This document shows, in pieces, positions 1 to 6,815 of a DNA stretch of 64,000 nt. Below the pieces are notes generated by a model, which saw only the letters and a list, made by a program, of their open reading frames with translations, had not been told where the DNA came from and ran no database searches. Within the stretch, counting starts at the first letter, position 1; each line of letters opens with the position of its first letter. The stretch is from Flavobacteriales bacterium (lineage in GTDB: Bacteria; Bacteroidota; Bacteroidia; Flavobacteriales; CAJXXR01): contig JAOAQX010000001.1 of NCBI GenBank assembly GCA_025210805.1, positions 1-64,000 of the forward strand, in the 5' to 3' direction. A program made the position numbers and the translations under genes.

Positions 1-441
1 AACACTACCAATATTACAACTTGTGATGCTTCTTATGCATTTGGAGGAATGACTTTAACAACTTCTGGAATGTATGCTGATACAAATTCAAATGTAAACG
101 GATGTGATTCAATCGAAGTATTGAACATCGTGTTTAACACAGGATCAACCAACACTACAAATATTACAACTTGTGATGCTTCTTATGCATTTGGAGGAAT
201 GACTTTAACTACTTCTGGAATGTATGCTGATACAAATTCAAATGTAAACGGATGTGATTCTATTGAAGTATTGAACATTGTGTTTAACACAGGATCAACT
301 AACACTACCAATATTACAACTTGTGATGCTTCTTATGCATTTGGAGGAATGACTTTAACTACTTCTGGAATGTATGCTGATACAAACTCAAATGTAAACG
401 GATGTGATTCAATAGAAGTATTGAATATTGTATTTAACACT
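1..441 (+). repeat. Tandem 150-bp coding repeat, three copies in window
   Basis: Units begin at 1, 151 and 301, and the array runs off the left edge. The third copy diverges after base 441. The copies differ from each other at only a handful of bases, and every difference I checked is a synonymous third-position change, so the encoded 50-residue unit is unchanged. Confidence 0.95.
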
Positions 442-1380
442 CCAACATCTGCAAGTTCTACCGTTGAAACATGTGATCCAGTATTTAATTTTGCAGGACA
501 AGTCTTTACAAGTTCTACAATATTTGTAGATACGCTAAACGCTTCCAATGGTTGTGATTCTGTTCATACTTATAATATTGTTCTTCATCCAAAAGTATAT
601 GGTGATACTTTAGATATTGCAACTTGTGATTTCCCTTATACTCATAATGGACTTCAATATTCTACTGCAGGATTAAATCAAATTACGACCACTTCAACTG
701 TCACGGGTTGTGATTCAATTTACTATTTGGATATCGTATTCAATGAAACACATGATACAGTGGTTACTGTAAGTGATATTTGTGAGTCTTATTATGTATT
801 TAACCAAGACACTTTAACGGCTTCGGGAGTACATGTTTTCAACTTTGCATCTGTTGCTGGATGTGATTCTGTTGTAAATCTTCATTTATCATTTGCACCA
901 GACTTAACACCGCAGATATTGGTAAACCAGTTCGTACTAAGTGTACCAAATACCTATAATTCTTATCAATGGTATTCGTGTACAACGAATCAGCCTATTT
1001 CAGGTGCTGTTGGGAATAGTTTTGCCCCAACTGTAGATGGTGATTACTATCTAATAGTAGAAAGTGCTTATGGTTGTACGCATCAATCAGAATGTGTGGA
1101 ATTCAGAGGAATCTCTGTTGAAGAGTATTTGTTTGCAAATATCACAATGTATCCAAATCCAACAACAGGAAAAATTTATATGACATTCTCACAAGAGTTT
1201 GATTATCAAATTTTGAACAAGGTAAGAGTAATGAATTCTTTGGGTCAGGCAATTTTTGAGAGCTCAGAAATTACTTCAAATAAAGAAATTAATCTCTCAG
1301 ATTTCCAAAACGGGATTTACTTTGTAGAATTCTCATCAGTGTATGGGAATAAAATTCAAAAGAAAATCATTAAACAGTAA
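1..1380 (+). CDS. Large secreted repeat protein with T9SS C-terminal sorting domain (5' end outside window)
   Basis: The reading frame is already open at base 1, so this is the C-terminal part of a longer protein. It starts with three near-identical 50-residue units (each with TTCDASYAFGGMTL and NGCDSIEVLNIVFN), followed by three diverged units that keep the paired cysteines (TCD...GCDS). After about residue 300 comes a short Ig-like stretch containing QWYSC, then a type A T9SS sorting domain (ITMYPNPTTGKIYM ... IYFVEF ... KKIIKQ). Proteins of this build are exported by the Sec and type IX systems of Bacteroidota and attached to the surface or released, often as adhesins or gliding-associated proteins. 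The exact role cannot be told without the N-terminal part. A strong terminator follows directly. Confidence 0.9.
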   Translation, partial: NTTNITTCDASYAFGGMTLTTSGMYADTNSNVNGCDSIEVLNIVFNTGSTNTTNITTCDASYAFGGMTLTTSGMYADTNSNVNGCDSIEVLNIVFNTGSTNTTNITTCDASYAFGGMTLTTSGMYADTNSNVNGCDSIEVLNIVFNTPTSASSTVETCDPVFNFAGQVFTSSTIFVDTLNASNGCDSVHTYNIVLHPKVYGDTLDIATCDFPYTHNGLQYSTAGLNQITTTSTVTGCDSIYYLDIVFNETHDTVVTVSDICESYYVFNQDTLTASGVHVFNFASVAGCDSVVNLHLSFAPDLTPQILVNQFVLSVPNTYNSYQWYSCTTNQPISGAVGNSFAPTVDGDYYLIVESAYGCTHQSECVEFRGISVEEYLFANITMYPNPTTGKIYMTFSQEFDYQILNKVRVMNSLGQAIFESSEITSNKEINLSDFQNGIYFVEFSSVYGNKIQKKIIKQ

Positions 1381-1414
1381 TTGTAGAATGATCTTTAGTA
1401 AACTTTAATTTTAT

Positions 1415-1450
1415 AAAAAAAGCTACTCATCACGAGTAGCTTTTTTTTTA
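1415..1450 (+). terminator. Rho-independent terminator after the T9SS repeat protein
   Basis: An 8-bp stem AGCTACTC / GAGTAGCT (1421-1428 and 1434-1441) with a five-base loop is followed by a run of T and preceded by a run of A. It lies 40 bases after the stop codon. Confidence 0.9.
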
Positions 1451-1509
1451 TGGAATTCTTTTCGATAATTTTGAAAATAGGACCATTTATGGTATTATAC
1501 CGTTTGCGG

Positions 1510-1633
1510 CGTTAATTTACTCACTGTTTAAGCTCTTCCGAAAAATCGGGACAAGCTATTCGAAGAGGAAAGAGAGATGTTAAGCAACACAAACACCCCA
1601 AAAAAGAGACTAAAACCTATGGGGATATTAACG
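1510..1633. repeat. MITE-like palindromic element, copy 1
   Basis: A 124-bp noncoding element begins CGTTAATTTAC and ends GATATTAACG, which gives an imperfect terminal inverted repeat around GTTAAT. In the middle, a 24-bp core (1538-1561, starting CCGAAAAATCGG) is enclosed by CTCTTC / GAAGAG. A second copy lies at 2576-2697 on the other side of mazG, with its core in the opposite orientation. Confidence 0.7.
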
Positions 1634-1667
1634 GGTCTAATAGGAATTTTGTTAAGAAAAGTATACA

Positions 1668-2465
1668 ATGAAAACAGATAGAAAACAAGCCCAAAAAGCT
1701 TTTGTTAGACTTCTTGATATCATGGACGATTTAAGGACTCAATGTCCATGGGATATCAAACAAACAAATGAAACACTGAGTTATCTCACCATAGAGGAAA
1801 CTTATGAATTAGTAGATGCCATTCGGGAGAATGATGCAGAGGAAATAAAAAAAGAACTCGGAGATATATTTCTACACTTAGTTTTCTATTCTAAAATAGG
1901 AGAAGAAAACGAACAGTTCACGATAACAGAAGTGCTGAATGCAATATCTGATAAACTAATCTTTAGACATCCTCATATTTATGGAGATACTCAGGTGAAA
2001 GATGCAAAAGAAGTACTTGAAAATTGGGAGAAAATTAAACTTGCCGAAAAATCTCAGAAAAAAGATCAATCGGTATTAGCAGGAGTTCCAAAATCGCTTC
2101 CAAGTATGGTGAAAGCCCTTAGAATTCAAGAAAAAGTTAGGGGAGTGGGTTTTGATTGGTCTGAGATAGACGATGTAAAAGCTAAAATAACAGAAGAACT
2201 AAATGAGCTTGAAGTTGAGGTGAGTGTTGAGCATCAAAAAAATATGGAGTCAGAAATGGGAGATGTCCTCTTTGCAGTGATTAACTATGCACGACATTTA
2301 GGGATAAACCCAGAAAATGCTTTAGCAAAGACCAATGAGAAGTTTATCAAACGTTTTAGATTCATGGAACAAACAATTAAAGAAGATAAACAAGACATCA
2401 CTCAAATGAATCTTGAAGAAATGGATATTTATTGGGATCAAGCCAAGCGAAGCCTAAAGTCTTAG
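1668..2465 (+). CDS. mazG: Nucleoside triphosphate pyrophosphohydrolase MazG
   Basis: The 265-residue length and sequence match full-length MazG, which hydrolyses NTPs and dNTPs to the monophosphate plus pyrophosphate, cleans the nucleotide pool and can lower ppGpp. The N-terminal MazG domain has the opening CPWD (about residues 26-29) and the Mg-binding pattern E43-E44-T-Y-E47 with E63-LG-D66. A second, weaker MazG repeat follows (EELNELEVEV ... EMGDVLFAVINYARH). The chosen ATG at 1668 directly precedes MKTDRKQAQ, with no better upstream start. The gene stands alone, bracketed by two copies of a palindromic noncoding element, and ends at a long perfect palindrome. Confidence 0.96.
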   Translation: MKTDRKQAQKAFVRLLDIMDDLRTQCPWDIKQTNETLSYLTIEETYELVDAIRENDAEEIKKELGDIFLHLVFYSKIGEENEQFTITEVLNAISDKLIFRHPHIYGDTQVKDAKEVLENWEKIKLAEKSQKKDQSVLAGVPKSLPSMVKALRIQEKVRGVGFDWSEIDDVKAKITEELNELEVEVSVEHQKNMESEMGDVLFAVINYARHLGINPENALAKTNEKFIKRFRFMEQTIKEDKQDITQMNLEEMDIYWDQAKRSLKS

Positions 2466-2487
2466 TTTTTTTCTATTAGAATACCTT

Positions 2488-2535
2488 AAAACACACAAAG
2501 CCTTACCAAGTACTTGGTAAGGCTTTGTGTGTTTT
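2488..2535. terminator. 48-nt perfect palindrome, bidirectional terminator after mazG
   Basis: The sequence is a perfect inverted repeat of two 24-base arms with no spacer (arms start AAAACACACAAAGCC and meet at CCAAGTACTTGG). A- and T-rich ends suit termination on either strand. The inner part is shared with the hairpin at 8999-9032. Confidence 0.85.
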
Positions 2536-2575
2536 GAAAATAACGATCCGCCATATCTGTTATACTATTTATGTT

Positions 2576-2697
2576 GTTGATATACTCACTGGAATAATGC
2601 CCCTTTGAATAGCTTGTCCCGATTTTTCGGGAAGGGAAGACGATGTCCTAAAAGAAATACTCCAAAAAAGAAACTACAACCTATGGGTAAATTAACG
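2576..2697. repeat. MITE-like palindromic element, copy 2
   Basis: This 122-bp partner of 1510-1633 starts GTTGATATACTCACTGG and ends GTAAATTAACG. Outer parts align with copy 1 in the same direction (for example ATACTCACTG near the left end, and CCAAAAAAGA with ACCTATGGG near the right end). The 24-bp core at 2607-2630 is the exact reverse complement of that in copy 1. Flanking CCCTT / AAGGG keeps a stem although the bases differ from copy 1. Confidence 0.7.
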
Positions 2698-2783
2698 CCA
2701 TAAACGGTTTAAAACACATTTTTAGAATTTGTAGATACAAGAATTTTGCAAGATATGATATAAAAAGATAAATATAAAAAATA

Positions 2784-2814
2784 GTTAATACCATAAGTTT
2801 GCCCGTTAATACCC
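2784..2814 (+). promoter_or_regulatory. Direct-repeat operator upstream of the gene remnant (putative LytTR site)
   Basis: GTTAATACC occurs at 2784-2792 and again at 2805-2813, exactly 21 bp apart. The same arrangement, TTAATACCC and TTCATACCC 21 bp apart on the minus strand, lies upstream of the gene at 6816-8741. Two-turn spacing of direct half-sites is the usual geometry for LytTR-domain regulators, and one is encoded at 5444-6202. The link is inferred. Confidence 0.5.
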
Positions 2815-2894
2815 TTTTTTGCTTTGTTCAGGATATTTTTTTTTTTACAATAGATTTTTATTCGAATATTGTAAAAAGAAGAATGATGAATCTT

Positions 2895-3150
2895 ATGAAA
2901 CAAGCGCTATCCCACTTATTATCTTTTCTCATCCCTTTTACGCTTTTAAGACAAATTGGAATAGGGACTACTAGACCGCATCCATCCTCAATGGTAGAGG
3001 TAAGTTCAACAAATAGAGGTTTTTTACAACCCAGACTTACCATTGCCGAAAGGATGACTATTAGTACCCTATTACCTGTCTTCTGATTGACAGTTTGTCT
3101 CTATGCTGTATCAAATAGATCGTAGATATTGTAGTAAAATAGAGCTATAG
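2895..3150 (+). pseudogene. Truncated remnant related to the 5' end of the FISUMP protein gene at 6816-8741
   Basis: The open frame from ATG 2895 to the stop at 3084-3086 encodes about 63 residues: a hydrophobic signal-like start, then QIGIGTTRPHPSSMVEVSS and RGFLQPRLT. This parallels the start of the minus-strand protein at 8741 (QVGIGTTTPHSSAILEISS ... KGFLLPRLT). Just after the stop, another frame gives SMLYQIDRR at the place where the intact family has LLIYNTD, which suggests a frameshift followed by loss of the remaining ~550 residues. About 90 bases of the leader are also similar between the two. It is probably not functional, although a short secreted peptide could still be made. Upstream extension to 2799 is open but non-homologous. 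Confidence 0.65.
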
Positions 3151-3392
3151 GTTAGAATGTGTTCAAGAGTAAACTCAATTATGAATATAACTATATGTTA
3201 ATATACAAAAGTGCACTATGTGATTATAATATATATATATTTGTTTTTCATGAATATGTATCATGAGAGAATAATTAATAGGTGAGAGAATTTATTTAGG
3301 AACAACTATGGCTCTTTTTATTCCATTTATAGTGTTATAAATATATGGAGGCATAAGAAAGGATTCATTAGCTAGACTATAAACAAGAGTAA
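3151..3392. other. AT-rich spacer without recognisable gene
   Basis: I see no credible coding region here. It has an AT dinucleotide run near 3228-3242 and, at 3323-3339, a 17-base string CCATTTATAGTGTTATA that resembles 1483-1499 near copy 1 of the MITE-like element. It ends at the stop codon (3390-3392) that opens the histidine kinase frame. Confidence 0.6.
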
Positions 3393-3503
3393 AAAACTCG
3401 TTTTAAAAAACAATTAACTATCGCATATCATATATTTATCGCATTTTTTTTCTGTGGTTTATTCAAACTTAGTGCAGAGCCCGCTGATACGGTATATTCG
3501 GAG

Positions 3504-5447
3504 GTGGATTCTTTGTGGCAAGTTTATCAGAAAGAAAAGAAGGATTTTGATAAAACCTGCAATCTTATTCTCCGTATCCATCATAAAAATGAGGAGGCGT
3601 TTGATAATTTTCGGAATATACCCATAACTCCTTTTAAAGAGTCGTATTTTTCTGCTTTAGAAAGCTTATTGAAAGAACCTACAGTACTGAGTGAAAAAGG
3701 TATTTTAGATAGTGTACAATTTGCCAAGGCTCACTATATTTATCTACAAGAAGATTATCACAAAACTATAGAGTATAGTCGATTTTTATTAAAAGAACCT
3801 CATTTTACGGGAACTCTTCTGCGTGCTAAACTATATCTTATGCTTAGTGATGCGCTATATAGATTAGAGCGTTATGATGAAGCGCTTCGGTTGCTTTGGG
3901 AGCGAAAAGCCACTTTTGAAAAATTAAACTCGGAAGAATGGAATCGAAGAAATATGGTCAATCAGGCTTCAGCCCTCATGTATCATAAAATGAAAAATTA
4001 TCCAATGGCAAGGTCGTTATATCTTAAAGGAATACAGGAGCTTAAAGGTGTATCTGATTTTTTTTCCGTAGCATCTCTATATAACAATATTGGTTTAACT
4101 TATGAGAGAGAGCATAAAAAAGACAGTGCTATTCTATACTATGATTTAGCCATAGAACAAATAAAAGAAACGATAAAGAATGTTCCACTCTACGAAGGTC
4201 CTCGGGGATATCGGGAGCATTTTCTAAATGTGGTAGAATCCAATCGTGCTGTACTGGATATCGGGAATGGAGAAATGCAAGAAATTATAAAAGCATTAAA
4301 AAAAGAAATCGCATCTTCTCAAAGAGTCAGGGAGTATCATATTTATATAAGTGCTTATAACCAGCTGGGGAGAATAAGTTTTTTACAAGGAGATTACAAA
4401 AAAAGTTTAGAATACCTAGATAAAGCTTTGCAAAAAATAAAAGAAAAGCGGTCTGCTAGAGCGCATATTACGAACTTGAAGTGGCGATCGAGGGTTTTAT
4501 TAAAACTAGATAAAATAGACCAAGCAAATTTACTTTATCAGCAAATTGCGAAGATTGAAGATTCTTTAGAAATTGCAGGATCCATACGCCGTACAGAAAT
4601 AGCAACAGTCCGTTTTGAAACCCACAAGAAAGAAAGAGCCCTAGAGCAGCATAAACTCGCTTTGGTAGAGAAAGAAATTCAAATTGCTAAGAAAAATCAA
4701 TACCAATATATCCTTGTTGCATCCTCAATAATATTGTTCCTGTTGTTACTTTCCGCTTATTTGTTTTTGCGAAAAGAAAAATTACAAAAAGAGATAGTAG
4801 AAAAAACTTTAGATGAAAAGAATCTAATGTTAAAAGAAATCCATCATCGGGTAAAAAATAATCTTCAAATTATCTCTAGTATTCTAAAAGTACAAGGCGT
4901 AAAATCCAATGAGCCAAATTTTAAACAGATGATGCAAGATGGTCAAGATAGGATCAAAGCAATGGCATTGATTCACGAAAAACTGTATCAAACCGACGAT
5001 TTTAAAAATATTGATTTTAGAAAATATACTCAAGAACTCATTAAAAGCATCAAAGTATCCAATGGGCATTTTGGCGTAGAGAAAGTAGAAATAATTATGG
5101 AGATACCAGCCATCCAATTCCATATAGATACAGCTATTCCAATCGGTTTAATCTTGAATGAACTGATTAGTAATTGCTATAAGTATGCTTTTCCTAATAA
5201 CAGAAAAGGAAGTATTTATATTGGGATTAATAATTCTTTAGATGGTTTTAATGAAATAGTGGTAAAAGACAATGGCGTAGGATTTTCAAAAAAACCATCT
5301 GAAAAAGAAAAAAACACCTCATTTGGTCTAAAGATGGTGGAAGGTTTAGTATGGCAATTAAATGGGAAAGTCGATATTTCATCCAATGAAAACGGAACTT
5401 CTGTAAAAATCTATTTTAAAAATAAGTATTCAAAAAAGGCAGTATGA
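3504..5447 (+). CDS. TPR-containing membrane sensor histidine kinase (HisKA_2 type)
   Basis: The protein has helical TPR-like repeats over about residues 60-340 (for example SLYNNIGLTYEREHKKDSAI and QLGRISFLQGDYKKSLEYLD). A membrane helix follows at about 400-423, then the HisKA_2 box EIHHRVKNNLQIISSIL (His pair 447-448) and an HATPase domain with N-box LNELISNCYKYAF and G-box DNGVGF. It should autophosphorylate and pass phosphate to the response regulator, whose ATG overlaps its stop by 4 bases. GTG 3504 is the first standard start. However, the frame is open back to 3393 and encodes a good signal peptide (KKQLTIAYHIFIAFFFCGLF, then KLSAEP), so the true start is probably upstream at a non-standard codon, or an indel hides it. 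The TPR part would then be periplasmic. Confidence 0.9.
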   Translation: MDSLWQVYQKEKKDFDKTCNLILRIHHKNEEAFDNFRNIPITPFKESYFSALESLLKEPTVLSEKGILDSVQFAKAHYIYLQEDYHKTIEYSRFLLKEPHFTGTLLRAKLYLMLSDALYRLERYDEALRLLWERKATFEKLNSEEWNRRNMVNQASALMYHKMKNYPMARSLYLKGIQELKGVSDFFSVASLYNNIGLTYEREHKKDSAILYYDLAIEQIKETIKNVPLYEGPRGYREHFLNVVESNRAVLDIGNGEMQEIIKALKKEIASSQRVREYHIYISAYNQLGRISFLQGDYKKSLEYLDKALQKIKEKRSARAHITNLKWRSRVLLKLDKIDQANLLYQQIAKIEDSLEIAGSIRRTEIATVRFETHKKERALEQHKLALVEKEIQIAKKNQYQYILVASSIILFLLLLSAYLFLRKEKLQKEIVEKTLDEKNLMLKEIHHRVKNNLQIISSILKVQGVKSNEPNFKQMMQDGQDRIKAMALIHEKLYQTDDFKNIDFRKYTQELIKSIKVSNGHFGVEKVEIIMEIPAIQFHIDTAIPIGLILNELISNCYKYAFPNNRKGSIYIGINNSLDGFNEIVVKDNGVGFSKKPSEKEKNTSFGLKMVEGLVWQLNGKVDISSNENGTSVKIYFKNKYSKKAV

Positions 5448-6202
5448 AAAAAGGAATTAGTGTTCTGATTGTGGAAGATGAGTTTATTACACTTCACAGT
5501 ATACAAGAATCTCTTCTGGAGATGAATTATCAGATAGCAGGAGTGGCAAAAAATGCTGAAGAAGCAATAACAATATTAGATACAGAAGAAGTGGATTTTG
5601 CTTTTCTAGATATCCATATCCAAGGTGAGCATGATGGGATTTGGTTAGGAACTTTAATCAATGAAAGATATAAAATTCCTTTTGCTTTTCTCACAGCTTT
5701 TGGAGATAGCAAAACGGTGAACTCTGCCTTAAAAACAGAACCTTATGGGTATTTGCTTAAACCATTTAACACGATAGATATTTACACCTCTATAGAAGTG
5801 GCTTTAAGAAAATTTCATAAGATACAGCAGAAAGAAGACATTAATCCTACAGAAAAAATAAACGAAAGTACCAACAAACCTTTTCTGATTAATGACCATC
5901 TATTTATAAAAGAACAACATCTATACTCAAAAATAAATGTCAGTGATATTCTGTATATAAAATCGGAGTTGAAGCATATTTCCTTGACTACAGCAAAAAA
6001 GTCCTATAACCTAAGATATTCCCTAAAAGAATTTGCACAAATATTGCCTAATCAAAGTTTCTTTCAAACCCACCGATCTTATTTGGTGAATATCACAATG
6101 GTGGATCATATTGGTTCAAATATTCTTATTGTCAACAAAACAGAAATTCCTATAAGTGCTCAAAGAAGGAATGAGATTTATAAATTGTTCAATTTTGTTT
6201 GA
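5444..6202 (+). CDS. LytTR-family response regulator
   Basis: The N-terminal receiver domain has acidic pocket E11-D12-E13, phosphoacceptor D56 (FLDIHI), T84 (FLTAFGD) and K106 (LLKPF). The C-terminal LytTR DNA-binding domain spans about residues 155-252, with DILYIKSELKHISL, FFQTHRSYLVN and the closing ISAQRRNEIYKLF. Translation is coupled to the histidine kinase by an ATGA overlap. LytTR regulators bind pairs of short direct repeats about two helical turns apart. Such a pair (TTAATACC, 21-bp spacing) precedes both the gene remnant at 2895 and the surface protein gene ending at 8741, which makes these the first targets to test. A hairpin terminator follows at 6344. Confidence 0.95.
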   Translation: MKKGISVLIVEDEFITLHSIQESLLEMNYQIAGVAKNAEEAITILDTEEVDFAFLDIHIQGEHDGIWLGTLINERYKIPFAFLTAFGDSKTVNSALKTEPYGYLLKPFNTIDIYTSIEVALRKFHKIQQKEDINPTEKINESTNKPFLINDHLFIKEQHLYSKINVSDILYIKSELKHISLTTAKKSYNLRYSLKEFAQILPNQSFFQTHRSYLVNITMVDHIGSNILIVNKTEIPISAQRRNEIYKLFNFV

Positions 6203-6343
6203 TTTTTGGGTATTTTTAAGGTGTTGGGTTGTTTATTCATCTATTATATGATAGTCTTGGTATTGCGGTTATTGATGTGTGATTGTTGATTTTGTGTTCA
6301 TCGTTTCTCTATCTCAAAAGTTTTATGAAGCTGATAAACCCAT

Positions 6344-6376
6344 AAAACACTCAATAAATTTTATTGAGTGTTTTTA
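6344..6376 (+). terminator. Terminator after the LytTR regulator
   Basis: A long A/T-rich stem AAAACACTCAATAAA / TTTATTGAGTGTTTT ends in a run of T, 140 bases after the regulator stop codon. Confidence 0.8.
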
Positions 6377-6540
6377 TTTGCAAATAACTGTTTATGATTT
6401 TCATATATAGTCTTTTTTATAGTTACGTATTGTGATTATGAATTATCAATTGTTACTTATGAATTGTATTTTTTCATTTTTGATAGTGCAATAAGCTTTA
6501 CTTTTTTGATTTCTGTGAATCATCAATGCTTATAAATGAT

Positions 6541-6582
6541 AAAAAAATAGCAAGCTCAAAACGTTGTTGTTTTGAGCTTGCT
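6541..6582 (-). terminator. Terminator for the minus-strand FISUMP gene
   Basis: A 14-bp stem AGCAAGCTCAAAAC / GTTTTGAGCTTGCT (6549-6562 and 6569-6582) with a six-base loop is followed, read on the minus strand, by TATTTTTTT. It is about 230 bases beyond the stop, so the transcript has a long 3' untranslated part. Confidence 0.75.
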
Positions 6583-6815
6583 CATGATATTTTATTTTTT
6601 AAAATAATGGTAAACTAAAATATATAATTATGAGAAATTGGTGCTGTTTTTTAAAGGGTCGTTTTTGTTTTATTATGCTTATCAGTTTATTATAGCTGTC
6701 TTTTTGCAGTTTGTGGCTATTTTGTCAGTTCTGGTATCCTATAAAGTATAGACAGGTCTTGGCTTTAGCCTTACATTGGTTTTCAAATAACTATAGTGTT
6801 ATTTATAACTTTAGA

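Larger units (their letters stand above)
6203..6815. other. 613-base intergenic region between convergent genes
   Basis: It holds two terminator hairpins (6344 and 6549) and, at 6393-6422, a 30-base string very similar to 8849-8878 on the far side of the minus-strand gene. Between 6600 and 6815 I see nothing firm. A 21-codon frame from ATG 6630 (MRNWCCFLKGRF...) is too short to call. Confidence 0.6.

Noticed and set aside
1-441. Regular 150-bp repeats that could be read as a CRISPR or satellite array
   Set aside because: The repeats are in frame, encode a continuous protein and have no unique spacers.
6630-6695. 21-codon frame MRNWCCFLKGRF...
   Set aside because: Too short, with no homology, ribosome signal or promoter to support it.
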